This document shows positions 1 through 7,693 of a stretch of DNA of 64,000 nt, in pieces (the stretch's first letter is position 1; the number at the start of each line of letters is the position of its first letter). The translations under genes were made by a program, and so were the position numbers. The notes under the pieces were generated by a model. That model ran no database searches. It was given only the letters and a program-made list of their open reading frames with translations, and was not told where the DNA came from. The DNA comes from Cellulomonas septica (GTDB taxonomy: Bacteria > Actinomycetota > Actinomycetes > Actinomycetales > Cellulomonadaceae): positions 28,376-92,375 of the forward strand of contig NZ_JAAXOY010000001.1 of NCBI RefSeq assembly GCF_012396155.1, written 5' to 3'.

Positions 1-704
1 ACAGCGACGCCCGCCAGGATGCTGAAGGCGGCCCAGATCTGGGGCTGCGTCAGCCCGAGCAGGACGTGCTCGTTGAGGCGCAGAAGTTCAACCAGGAACC
101 GCGCGACACCCGACAGGACCAGGTACGCACCGAGGAGCTCGAGCTCTGGCCGCCATCGTCGCTGGAGCGCCCAGAGCACTGCGGCGATCGCCACCGCGGC
201 GAGCGCCTCGTAGAGCGGTGTGGGATGCACTGGCACGTCGGTTGCCACGGTCGCGTCAGGCAGCGCAGCGCCCCACGGCAGCGTCGTCGGCTTGCCGTAG
301 GTGCCGTCCCCCGACAGCCAGCACCCCACACGGCCGACGCCGTATGCAAGCGTCAGCGGTATCACCGCGGCATCGACGACTACCGCGGTCGGCAGGTGCC
401 TGCGGCGGGCGACGACCAAGAAGGATGCGACCCCACCCACCAGTCCGCCGTACCACGTGAAGCCAGAGCCCCCGAGATGGTGCCATGTCACCTCGTCGGC
501 GTGCTCGAGCAGGAAGTAGACCTTCGCACCGACGAAACCCCAGATCGTCGCCCACATCACGAGCGCGTGAGCATCGTCCCGACGAAGCCCGCGATGGGTG
601 AAAGCCCGGCCGAGCACATACGCGGCGAGGAGCGCCGCGACCGCCTTGCTCACCCCGTACGACTGGACGTCGACGCCGAAGATCGAGAAGAGAACTGGCT
701 GCAC
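1..704 (-). CDS. lgt: Prolipoprotein diacylglyceryl transferase, C-terminus cut by window edge
   Basis: Lgt moves diacylglycerol from phosphatidylglycerol to the lipobox cysteine of prolipoproteins in the plasma membrane. Read from a GTG at 704, with the Shine-Dalgarno AAAGGA just upstream, the protein begins VQPVLFSIFGVDVQSYGVSK and has several hydrophobic segments. It carries the family signatures GRVGCWLSGDGTYG and HPTPLYE, then RFLVELLRLNE near the window edge. About 234 residues are visible and the gene runs off the left end. It lies beside a CopR-type box (814-829), and an lspA gene sits in the metal block at 14.3 kb, so the island seems to carry lipoprotein-processing enzymes of its own. 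The family call is firm. Whether this is an accessory or the only lgt copy cannot be seen. Confidence 0.9.
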   Translation of the reverse strand, partial: MQPVLFSIFGVDVQSYGVSKAVAALLAAYVLGRAFTHRGLRRDDAHALVMWATIWGFVGAKVYFLLEHADEVTWHHLGGSGFTWYGGLVGGVASFLVVARRRHLPTAVVVDAAVIPLTLAYGVGRVGCWLSGDGTYGKPTTLPWGAALPDATVATDVPVHPTPLYEALAAVAIAAVLWALQRRWRPELELLGAYLVLSGVARFLVELLRLNEHVLLGLTQPQIWAAFSILAGVA

Positions 705-813
705 CTCAGAGTCCTTTCGTCGTCGGCAGAGGAGGGCTCCGCGCGACGCCCACGGCGTCCGTGAGCACTGCCGATCCTCGAGCTGCAGCACCGCCGTCCC
801 GATCTTCTTGCCG

Positions 814-829
814 TCAAGATTTGGTCAAC
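814..829 (+). promoter_or_regulatory. CopR-like direct repeat between lgt and the next gene
   Basis: Two half-sites TCAAG and TCAAC start 11 nt apart (TCAAGATTTGGTCAAC). The arrangement matches the repeats found in the copper island at 32-51 kb. It lies in the divergent promoter region between lgt (start 704) and the membrane protein gene at 955. The second half-site is imperfect, so this is one of the weaker copies. Confidence 0.5.
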
Positions 830-954
830 AGGAGGACCGAACGCGTTGACGCGACCAAGCAGCGCTTCACAGGCCGCCAGGTCGTTGACGGCTTAGTCGG
901 AACTTCACCAAGCCTCGACCGAGCGAGATGTGGAACCGCTCCACGATGGGCGCC

Positions 955-1350
955 ATGACCGATGTCGAAGCCCGCGTTCGAGCCGACTCGGCCCCCGAGC
1001 GCCCGCCAGCGACGGCCGGCCGGCTGCGCGCGGTGTGGACCGCAGTCTCGGGAGCCATGGGCTTCGTCGCGGGTCTGGCTCCGCACGTCCTCCACCACGT
1101 CGGGCCACTGATCGGTACGGCTCTCGTCGCGGGTGCTGGAGGAACCGTGGTGTTCGCCGTCATCGGGCTGGCCGCGTCCATCCCCTTCCTGCTCCGCCTA
1201 CGTCGGCGCTTCCGCTCCTGGTGGGCTCCGGGAGTCGCTCTGGCCGTGTCCGGAATCGCCTTCGCTCTGTCGACCGTGGTGATAGGGCCGCTGATCAGCG
1301 AACAGCCCTCGGCTCCCACAACCCCCGCGGAGCACGCCCAGCATCACTAG
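955..1350 (+). CDS. Small membrane protein with His-rich tail, unknown function
   Basis: I do not recognise a named family. From ATG 955 the 131-residue protein has a charged N-terminus (MTDVEARVRADSAPERP), then three or four hydrophobic segments around residues 25-45, 52-72 and 88-108. A basic loop (RLRRRFRSW) sits between the last two, and the C-terminus ends HAQHH. In-frame starts at 928 and 946 are also possible, and none has a strong ribosome binding site. The neighbouring lgt, the CopR-like box at 814-829 and the His-rich end suggest a role in metal stress. That is inference from context only. Confidence 0.65.
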   Translation: MTDVEARVRADSAPERPPATAGRLRAVWTAVSGAMGFVAGLAPHVLHHVGPLIGTALVAGAGGTVVFAVIGLAASIPFLLRLRRRFRSWWAPGVALAVSGIAFALSTVVIGPLISEQPSAPTTPAEHAQHH

Positions 1351-1530
1351 CGGTGGCCGCAACGGAGAACGGCGGATCGAGTCCCCGAGCCGCGTCCGAT
1401 CGGCAGGGTCTCGCCCGCTGGCGCCCGTGTCCGAGCAGAAAGCACGAGCGAAGGAGCATTCGGCACCGCGGCAGGCCGGTCAGATGCGGGCGTTCGTTGC
1501 CCCCGGTCCCCGCGAAGCCCGAGACACGGA

Positions 1531-2343
1531 ATGGGACGACACAGCGCAGGACGGCCGACGGCCGTGCACGGGCGGGACGGACAAGACGAGCGGCACAGCA
1601 CGCCACGACGCAGAACACCGTCCCGCCTCGTAGCGCCGGCCAAGGTCGCCGTGGCGGTCACTCTGGCGACGTCGCTAGGCGCAACCGTGTCGGCGCTCGC
1701 GGGCACTGGGGCGTCCGCTCGCCCGTCCACGTCCTCGGCCGGCCCCAGCACGGTCGAGGCGCTCACCTCCGAGCTTCCCGACCTCGTACCTCCTGCATCG
1801 CTTGTAGCGAGCAGCAGCGGGGACACGAGGCGTCTCGCAGTGGGACGAGCGTCCCGCTCCTCGGCTCGGCCGGAACCGGAGGCCGACGACGGTCCTGACG
1901 CGTGTGACGGCGTCGTGACCGACCCTGGCACGAACGGTCGGGTACCTCGGTCGGAGCTGTGCGCGCTATGGCAGCGTCCGTTCGAGGACAGGGCGGATGC
2001 TGTCGTTGCCCTGTTCGCGCTCAACGACGAATACGCCGTGGTGTTCGGCGAGCCGATCTGTCTCTCGTCGGGCTACCGGACGTATGAAGAGCAGGCCGCC
2101 CTGCGTCGCACGAAGGGGGCCGTCGCGGCTCCGGCGGGCCTGTCCAACCACGGCTGGGGGCTCGCCGTGGACCTCTGCAGCGATGCGTACACGGGTGCGC
2201 GTGGTCGCTGGCTCGCGAAGAACGCCGGGGCCTTCGGCTGGGAGAACCCCGCGTGGGCCCGGAAGGGCGGTTCCGGCTTCTACGAGCCGTGGCACTGGGA
2301 GTACGTGCCCGGACGAGACGCCATAGAAGCCACCCAGCGCTGA
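1531..2343 (+). CDS. VanY-like M15 D-Ala-D-Ala carboxypeptidase family protein, secreted
   Basis: This is a predicted zinc peptidase of the VanY (M15B) family that trims peptidoglycan stem peptides outside the cell. A hydrophobic segment near residues 33-55 should act as signal or anchor. A low-complexity linker follows, then the catalytic domain in the last 130 residues. The metal-binding pattern is present: SGYRTYEEQAAL, SNHGWGLAVDLC (His and Asp ligands near residues 206-213) and WHWEY (His near 254). Family members typically have a catalytic domain of this size. The gene stands directly before the conjugation operon, so it may help open the wall for the secretion channel, or belong with the copper genes, where a second M15 protein occurs at 44.1 kb. 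Confidence 0.85.
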   Translation: MGRHSAGRPTAVHGRDGQDERHSTPRRRTPSRLVAPAKVAVAVTLATSLGATVSALAGTGASARPSTSSAGPSTVEALTSELPDLVPPASLVASSSGDTRRLAVGRASRSSARPEPEADDGPDACDGVVTDPGTNGRVPRSELCALWQRPFEDRADAVVALFALNDEYAVVFGEPICLSSGYRTYEEQAALRRTKGAVAAPAGLSNHGWGLAVDLCSDAYTGARGRWLAKNAGAFGWENPAWARKGGSGFYEPWHWEYVPGRDAIEATQR

Positions 2344-2459
2344 CTTGGCGGGAAGGTCGCGCACGCGATGGACCCGGCTGCGTCGCACGTTGGGTGACCG
2401 GCCGCGCACCTCCCGACAGAGGCCGTGCCCACGGCTGAGGCGATGTGGAGGTCAGTCGA

Positions 2460-2762
2460 ATGAGCGCGCAATCCGTCTGCTGCCGCCTGGGCGACCCCGG
2501 CGTGACGCCGAACGAGAGCGGACTTCCCGGGCTCGGGGTGGCACGGGAGGTCGTCGGCGCGCTCATGACGTGGGGCCTCGTCGCGTGCGTCGCGGGCGTC
2601 ATCGTGTCGGTGATCGTGTGGGCGGTCGCGAGAGGCAACGGCAACTACTCGTACGCGTCGGGCGGCAAGACCGGTGTACTCGTGTGCGCGGCGGGGGCGC
2701 TGCTGATCGGCGGCGCCAACGCGATCGTCGCGTTCTTCTCCGGCCTGGGCGGGCAGATCTGA
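2460..2762 (+). CDS. Pilin-like small membrane protein of the conjugation operon
   Basis: The 100-residue protein has two hydrophobic helices (about residues 28-54 and 70-92) joined by a short polar loop (ARGNGNYSYASGGK). This is the architecture of VirB2/TrbC-type pilins and of the small first protein in actinobacterial conjugation operons. ATG 2460 was chosen because GGAGGT lies 7 nt upstream. A GTG at 2445 would remove that spacing. The stop codon abuts the ATG of the TrbL-like gene at 2763, so it is the first gene of the operon. The role as channel or pilus subunit is inferred from size, topology and position. No pilin-specific motif is visible. Confidence 0.6.
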   Translation: MSAQSVCCRLGDPGVTPNESGLPGLGVAREVVGALMTWGLVACVAGVIVSVIVWAVARGNGNYSYASGGKTGVLVCAAGALLIGGANAIVAFFSGLGGQI

Positions 2763-3875
2763 ATGTCCGTCGCGATTGTCGATCCATGCGTCGGCCCCAT
2801 CGCCTTCGTCTGCGACGTCGCCAACGCGACCCAAGAGGCGGCGGCCGACTACGTGCTGGGCAGCCTCGGCGCCGGCTTCGTCGAGAGTGCCGCACAGGTC
2901 GGTGAGCTGGCTGTCGCCGCGCTCGACTCCACCACGTCCATCGACCTCGGGGTGGCGTGGTTCCGGGACAACGTCGCGGTCATCACGGCCGTCGCCCTCC
3001 CCATGATCGTCGGCTTGTTCGTCGTCCAGGTCATGGCGTCAGTGGTGCGGCGCGAGCCCGGCGGGCTCGTGCGCGCGGTCGTCGGTGTCGCGAAGGCGCT
3101 CGTCGGGTCAGTGCTGGCGCTGGCGGTGACGCAGCTCGCGCTGACGGCGGTGGACGGCGTCTGCGAGTACATCGCCCGCAGCGCGGGGACGACAGTGGCA
3201 GATGCGGCCGCGCGGTTCTTCGACTTCGCGGCGATGCTCACGTTCGCACCCGGGCTGCAGCTGCTCCTCGGATTCGCGCTGATCGTGGGTTTCTTCCTCC
3301 TGTGGGGAGTCCTGCTGTTCCGCAAGGCGGCGCTCGTGCTCGTCGCCGTCTTCGCTCCGATCGCCTTCGCAGGTTCCGTCTGGGACCAGACGCGCGTCTG
3401 GACGCGACGGTGGATCGAGGTGGTCGCCGCACTGGTGTTCTCGAAGATCGTCATCGTGGTGACGTTCGTCGTGGGCTCGTCGGCACTCGCCGGCGATGCC
3501 GGCGTCAGTGCGCCGACGCGCGTCGCCGAGGTCGGTGCAACCGGGCTGTCGGACATGCTCGTCGGCATCCTCCTGCTGGCCATCGCCGTCTGGGCGCCGT
3601 GGCTGACGTGGCGTTTCGTGCACTGGTCGGGGATGGAAGCGGCGGGTGTCATGCACAGCGCCGTCGCCGCCAACCCGATCAGTCGGGCGGCGCGGTCCGC
3701 AGCGACGACGAGCCGGCACGTGACGCAGCAGCTGGCGATGAGCGCTGCGACGTCTGGCGTCAGCGCCGCCGCTCGCGGTGCACGCGCTGCAGGGAACGGG
3801 GCACGAGTGGCGGCGCCGCAGCGGCCTAGCCCTCCCCCGCACCCCACTCCCTCGTCAGCCGGTGAGCAACCATGA
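2763..3875 (+). CDS. TrbL/VirB6-like polytopic conjugation channel protein
   Basis: A 370-residue integral membrane protein with an N-terminal extracytoplasmic stretch, then at least five hydrophobic helices between about residues 75 and 290. Examples are VITAVALPMIVGLFVVQVMA, LLLGFALIVGFFLLWGVLLF and LVLVAVFAPIAFAG. The tail is Ala/Pro-rich and cytoplasmic. The motif FRKAALVLVAVFAPIAFAGS is typical of TrbL/VirB6-like proteins of actinobacterial integrative conjugative elements. It would form part of the inner-membrane channel with the VirB4-like ATPase two genes downstream. The last four bases overlap the next start (ATGA), as expected for translational coupling. Confidence 0.75.
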   Translation: MSVAIVDPCVGPIAFVCDVANATQEAAADYVLGSLGAGFVESAAQVGELAVAALDSTTSIDLGVAWFRDNVAVITAVALPMIVGLFVVQVMASVVRREPGGLVRAVVGVAKALVGSVLALAVTQLALTAVDGVCEYIARSAGTTVADAAARFFDFAAMLTFAPGLQLLLGFALIVGFFLLWGVLLFRKAALVLVAVFAPIAFAGSVWDQTRVWTRRWIEVVAALVFSKIVIVVTFVVGSSALAGDAGVSAPTRVAEVGATGLSDMLVGILLLAIAVWAPWLTWRFVHWSGMEAAGVMHSAVAANPISRAARSAATTSRHVTQQLAMSAATSGVSAAARGARAAGNGARVAAPQRPSPPPHPTPSSAGEQP

Positions 3876-5284
3876 CCTCGAGCACCGCGGCGCCGACGCG
3901 CTTCGGGCGCCGGGAGAGTCGAGGCATCCTGCTCGGGCTCACCGCGGCTCAGCTCGGCGTCGTGGCAGTTGCGCTCGCCGTCGCCGTGGGGGCGGTCTAC
4001 TCGTCGGGCGCTGCCGGACTCGTATCGGCATCACCAGCCTGGGGGCTCCTGCTCGCGGTCGGCACCGTCAGCGTCAGCGACCGACCCCTGGTGGACTGGA
4101 CGCCTGTCGCCGCCGAGTGGTGCATCCGGAAGGCGCTCGGGCGCACGACTGCGGCGCTGTCGACGCGTGGCCGCAACTCGCACGGCGTTCTCGTTCCGGG
4201 GCTGGCCCGCCCCATCGACCTCGTTGACTGCCCGTCGGCCGGCGCGGTGCTCGCGATCGATCGAGCAGCGGGCACCGTCTGCGCCGCACTGCGTGTCGAC
4301 GGCACCGGATTCCTCCTCACGGACGGCGCCACCCAGGACCACCGGGTGAGCGCGTGGGGGCGCGTGCTGGCAGCGCTCTGCCAGCAGCGAGACGTCGTGC
4401 GCGTCCAGGTGCTCGTCCGGACGCGCCCGGGCGGCATGTCACGGCCGCGCGCCTGGTGGGCGGAGCACTGCGTCCAGCACGGCGACGCCGTCACGACAGA
4501 GCTCACACGGCTCATCGACACCTCGTTCGTCGACCCGTGGGTGCACGAGGCGTTCGTCGCCGTCTCGATGAAGCTGGCTCGAGGGAGTCAGCGTGGCATG
4601 TCCTCCACCGACGTCGAGGCGACTGCCACGACCCTCAGCAACGTCGAAGCCGCCCTGGAGGCCGCTGAAATCAGGTCGTCAGGGTGGCTCGACCGTGAGC
4701 ACCTGCTAGACGCGATCCGAGCGTCCTACGAACCCGGACCCAGCGGCCGGGCTGAGGGCGCCATGACGACGTCGGTAGCGACGGGTGTCGACGAGCACTG
4801 GACGCACCTCGTGACCGCTGAGGCCGTGCACGCGACGTACTGGATCGCCGAGTGGCCGCGGAGCGACGTGCATCCGGGCTTCCTCCAGCCGATGCTGCTC
4901 GAGAGCGCGGCTCGGCGGACGTTCTCCCTCACCGCAGAGCCGCTGCCGATCGCGAAGGCGCTCAGGGAGATCCGGCGCGCCAAGGCCGAGCACGCCGCTG
5001 ACGCCGTGCAGCGGGCGCGACTCGGTCAGGTTGAGAGCGAGGTGACGCGCGCAGAGGTCGCGGAGCTGGCACGACGAGAGGCGGAGCTCGTCGCCGGCCA
5101 TGGCGACGTCCGGTTCACGGGGCTCGTCTCGGTCTCGGCGGACGACGAGCCCGAGCTGGCCCGACGGTGCGCAGCGCTCGAGACAGCTGCGGCGCAGTCG
5201 CTGTGCGATGTGCGACGACTCGTGGGCCAGCAGGGCGCGGCGCACCTCGCCGCGTGCCTACCGCTCGCGCGAGGTGTCCTGTGA
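3872..5284 (+). CDS. SCO6880-family conjugation protein (PrgI/VirB3-VirB4 N-domain-like)
   Basis: A 470-residue protein of the SCO6880 family, found in actinobacterial type IV secretion loci just before the VirB4-like ATPase. The N-terminus has two hydrophobic segments (about residues 18-36 and 44-60), as in PrgI/VirB3-like proteins. The family motif VSVSDRPLVDWTPVAAEW follows, then a long soluble region rich in charged helices. In many other systems VirB3, the VirB4 N-terminal domain and the VirB4 ATPase are one chain. Here they appear split over this gene and the next. It overlaps both neighbours by four bases. No enzymatic motif is visible, so a structural or docking role is likely. Confidence 0.75.
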   Translation: MTSSTAAPTRFGRRESRGILLGLTAAQLGVVAVALAVAVGAVYSSGAAGLVSASPAWGLLLAVGTVSVSDRPLVDWTPVAAEWCIRKALGRTTAALSTRGRNSHGVLVPGLARPIDLVDCPSAGAVLAIDRAAGTVCAALRVDGTGFLLTDGATQDHRVSAWGRVLAALCQQRDVVRVQVLVRTRPGGMSRPRAWWAEHCVQHGDAVTTELTRLIDTSFVDPWVHEAFVAVSMKLARGSQRGMSSTDVEATATTLSNVEAALEAAEIRSSGWLDREHLLDAIRASYEPGPSGRAEGAMTTSVATGVDEHWTHLVTAEAVHATYWIAEWPRSDVHPGFLQPMLLESAARRTFSLTAEPLPIAKALREIRRAKAEHAADAVQRARLGQVESEVTRAEVAELARREAELVAGHGDVRFTGLVSVSADDEPELARRCAALETAAAQSLCDVRRLVGQQGAAHLAACLPLARGVL

Positions 5285-6597
5285 CCGGGCTGCCGCGTCG
5301 CCGGCTGTTCCGCGCGACGCCGGGGCGGTACCGCCCTGGGACCCTTCGACTGCCGCCGCACCGCGCGTCGACGGCTGTCCTTGCCGGCGCCTACCCCTTC
5401 TTGGGCACCGTCCCGAGCGACGTCGGCGTCCCCGTCGGCGTCGACGCCTTAACGGGTTCGCTCTACTGCTTCGACCCGTGGGCGCTCTACGCCCGGGACG
5501 AGCTGACCAACCCGAACGTCGTCCTGGCGGGGGTGATCGGGCAGGGGAAGTCAGCCCTTGCGAAGTCGCTCGCCCTCCGGTCCATCGCTGCCGGCCGTCG
5601 GGTTTACGTCCCGGGTGACCCGAAGGGCGAGTGGGCAGCGGTCGCCGAAGCCGTCGGCGGGACGGTGATCCGCCTGGGGCCCGGGCAGCCCTCGAGGATC
5701 AACCCGCTCGACGTGTCCGCCGCAGGCGATGACGGCGCACGGGGTCGGCTGCTCGCGGCCTGCGTCGGAAGCAGCCTGCGACGCGACGTGTCGGCGCGCG
5801 AACGCGGCGCGCTCGATGCCGCCCTGAAGACCGCCGCCGCGCAGGCGGGGTGCCCGACTGTCGCCGACGTCGTCGAAAGCCTGATGACGCCCGATCGCAC
5901 GGTAGCTCGGCAGGACGGCATCGCCGTCGCCGACAGGACGCTCGACGGCCGCGACGTCGCACACGCGCTGCGCCGCCTCGTCCGGGGCGATCTCGCCGGC
6001 ATGTTCGACGGCCCGTCGACCGCGCGCATTTCCCCCACCTGTCCCATGGTCGTGCTCGACCTGTCGGCGCTGGGCACGGACGACGACGCTCTCGCGATCG
6101 CGATGACGTGCTCGGCCGCGTGGCTCGAGTCGACGTTCGAGGGCTCGTCCGCCAGACGCTGGGTCATCTACGACGAGGCGTGGCGCCTGATGCGCGACGT
6201 GGCGCTGGTCCGCCGCCTCCAGGCCCACTGCAAGCTGTCGCGGGCCCACGGGATCGCGAACCTGCTCGTTCTGCACCGCCTCACCGATCTCGACGCCGTC
6301 GGGAAGCGCGGCTCTGAGGCCCGGGCGCTCGCGGAAGGACTGCTCGCCGACTGCTCGACCCGGATCGTCTACCGCCAGGAGTCGGATCAGCTCGCCGCGA
6401 CACAAACCGCGCTCGGCCTCACTCGGCCGGAGCGGGACCTTCTTCCGCTGCTTCCTCGCGGGACCGGCCTCTGGCGGACACCAAGCCGAGCCACGGTCGT
6501 GCACCACGTGCTTCATCCCGTGGAGCTCGACCTCATCGACACAGACCGAGCGATGCGTGACCAACCCACCGGTGGAGATGATCGCGATGCGGCATGA
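5281..6597 (+). CDS. VirB4-like conjugation ATPase
   Basis: A 438-residue AAA+/RecA-like ATPase expected to power substrate transfer and pilus assembly at the inner membrane. The GTG at 5281 overlaps the preceding TGA (GTGA). Walker A is GVIGQGKSALAKS near residues 84-96. The Walker B region is WVIYDEAWRLM near residues 291-301, the hallmark DEAW of VirB4/TraC proteins. The sensor-like HCKLSRAHGIANLLVLHRL follows. It is shorter than VirB4 proteins of Gram-negative bacteria because the N-terminal domain seems to be encoded by the upstream SCO6880-like gene. Longer in-frame starts exist within the preceding gene but would give an improbable overlap. Confidence 0.85.
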   Translation: MTGLPRRRLFRATPGRYRPGTLRLPPHRASTAVLAGAYPFLGTVPSDVGVPVGVDALTGSLYCFDPWALYARDELTNPNVVLAGVIGQGKSALAKSLALRSIAAGRRVYVPGDPKGEWAAVAEAVGGTVIRLGPGQPSRINPLDVSAAGDDGARGRLLAACVGSSLRRDVSARERGALDAALKTAAAQAGCPTVADVVESLMTPDRTVARQDGIAVADRTLDGRDVAHALRRLVRGDLAGMFDGPSTARISPTCPMVVLDLSALGTDDDALAIAMTCSAAWLESTFEGSSARRWVIYDEAWRLMRDVALVRRLQAHCKLSRAHGIANLLVLHRLTDLDAVGKRGSEARALAEGLLADCSTRIVYRQESDQLAATQTALGLTRPERDLLPLLPRGTGLWRTPSRATVVHHVLHPVELDLIDTDRAMRDQPTGGDDRDAA

Positions 6598-7693
6598 CGA
6601 GCTCGTGCGCCTCGCCGAGCAGGCGACGCTCGGCGGCCTGATGCTGCGACCGGAAGCCCTCGGCTCGGTCCGGCCGTGGCTGCGAGCCGACGACTTCGCC
6701 GACTCGTGGCACGGCCAGGTCTACACCGCGCTCCTCGAGCGTGAGCCGGTCGGCGGCCGCGATCCACACTCGATGGCCGCAGTGCTGGTGGACAGGTTGG
6801 GGACTCGACGAGCGAACCTCCCGCGGTTCGCCGACCTCATCCACATGACTCCCCCGGCGCCCGAACCGGCCGAGTACGCGCGCATGGTCGCCGGCAACGG
6901 ACTCCGCCGAGAAGTTGCCGGCCTCGGCGTGCTGCTTCAGGCGGCCGCTCTCGCCAGTGCGAACGACTTGAGCGCTGGTCCCCTCACCGCGACGTGCTCG
7001 CTCGTCGACGCCGGCCTCGACCGCGTCGACATGAGGTGGTCCGACGCCACCGGGACACCGCACGACGACGTCGTCGTCCCGCTACAGCTGCGCGCGGCGG
7101 CCCGGAACACGGGCCGAGCTGCTCGTCTTGCGGCCGACAAGTACCTGACGGCGCACCCGCCGCGCGACCGCGAGTCGGAGCGCCTGCATGTCGCACTCCT
7201 CGTCGGGTCGTTGATCGCACACCCGGGGCGCATCTCCGACGTCTCCCGCTGGCTGCCCCCGACGCGGATCGAGGACGTTGGGTGGCGCGTGCTGTACGGC
7301 ACGACGCTCGAGCTCGCGGAGCTCGGGCGTCACGTCGACGTGGTGACCGTCGCCTGGGCCGCCACCGCCCACGCACATCACGGCCCAGAGCTGCCGAGCC
7401 TGGCGTTGCTGCGGCAGACCGTCGACGACTCCTGGTATGTGCACCCGCGGGAGATTGTGCGACTCGTCGCCGCGGACCAGGCGCGCCAGATCGCCGACGT
7501 CGGAGCCGAGCATCTGCAGGCCGCCGCCTCGAACGTCTCACTGGAGATCGGCGACCTCGTCGACGCGGGACGGGCGGTGACCACGACGCTCCGGACGATC
7601 GCGCGCGCGCTTGAGCCCCGCCCGGCGACCGAGCCGACCACGGTTCGCATCGTCGAACCGCCGGCGATCGCGGCGCACGGCGCCGCACGATGA
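6587..7693 (+). CDS. DnaB N-terminal-domain-like protein without a helicase domain
   Basis: A 368-residue protein. Its first 110 residues resemble the DnaB helicase N-terminal domain (EQATLGGLMLRPEALGSVRPWLRADDFADSWHGQVYTALL, broken here by family convention into the usual LGxLL and FxxxxHxxIF patterns). A second, more divergent copy seems to follow around residues 180-300 (LHVALLVGSLIAHPGRISDV and WRVLYGTTLELAE). No Walker A or helicase motifs are present, so it cannot be a helicase by itself. ATG 6587 has GGTGGAG 9 nt upstream and overlaps the VirB4 gene by 11 bases. A GTG at 6557 is the alternative. It may recruit replication proteins or DNA to the secretion channel, which is inference from domain and operon position. 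Confidence 0.7.
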   Translation: MRHDELVRLAEQATLGGLMLRPEALGSVRPWLRADDFADSWHGQVYTALLEREPVGGRDPHSMAAVLVDRLGTRRANLPRFADLIHMTPPAPEPAEYARMVAGNGLRREVAGLGVLLQAAALASANDLSAGPLTATCSLVDAGLDRVDMRWSDATGTPHDDVVVPLQLRAAARNTGRAARLAADKYLTAHPPRDRESERLHVALLVGSLIAHPGRISDVSRWLPPTRIEDVGWRVLYGTTLELAELGRHVDVVTVAWAATAHAHHGPELPSLALLRQTVDDSWYVHPREIVRLVAADQARQIADVGAEHLQAAASNVSLEIGDLVDAGRAVTTTLRTIARALEPRPATEPTTVRIVEPPAIAAHGAAR

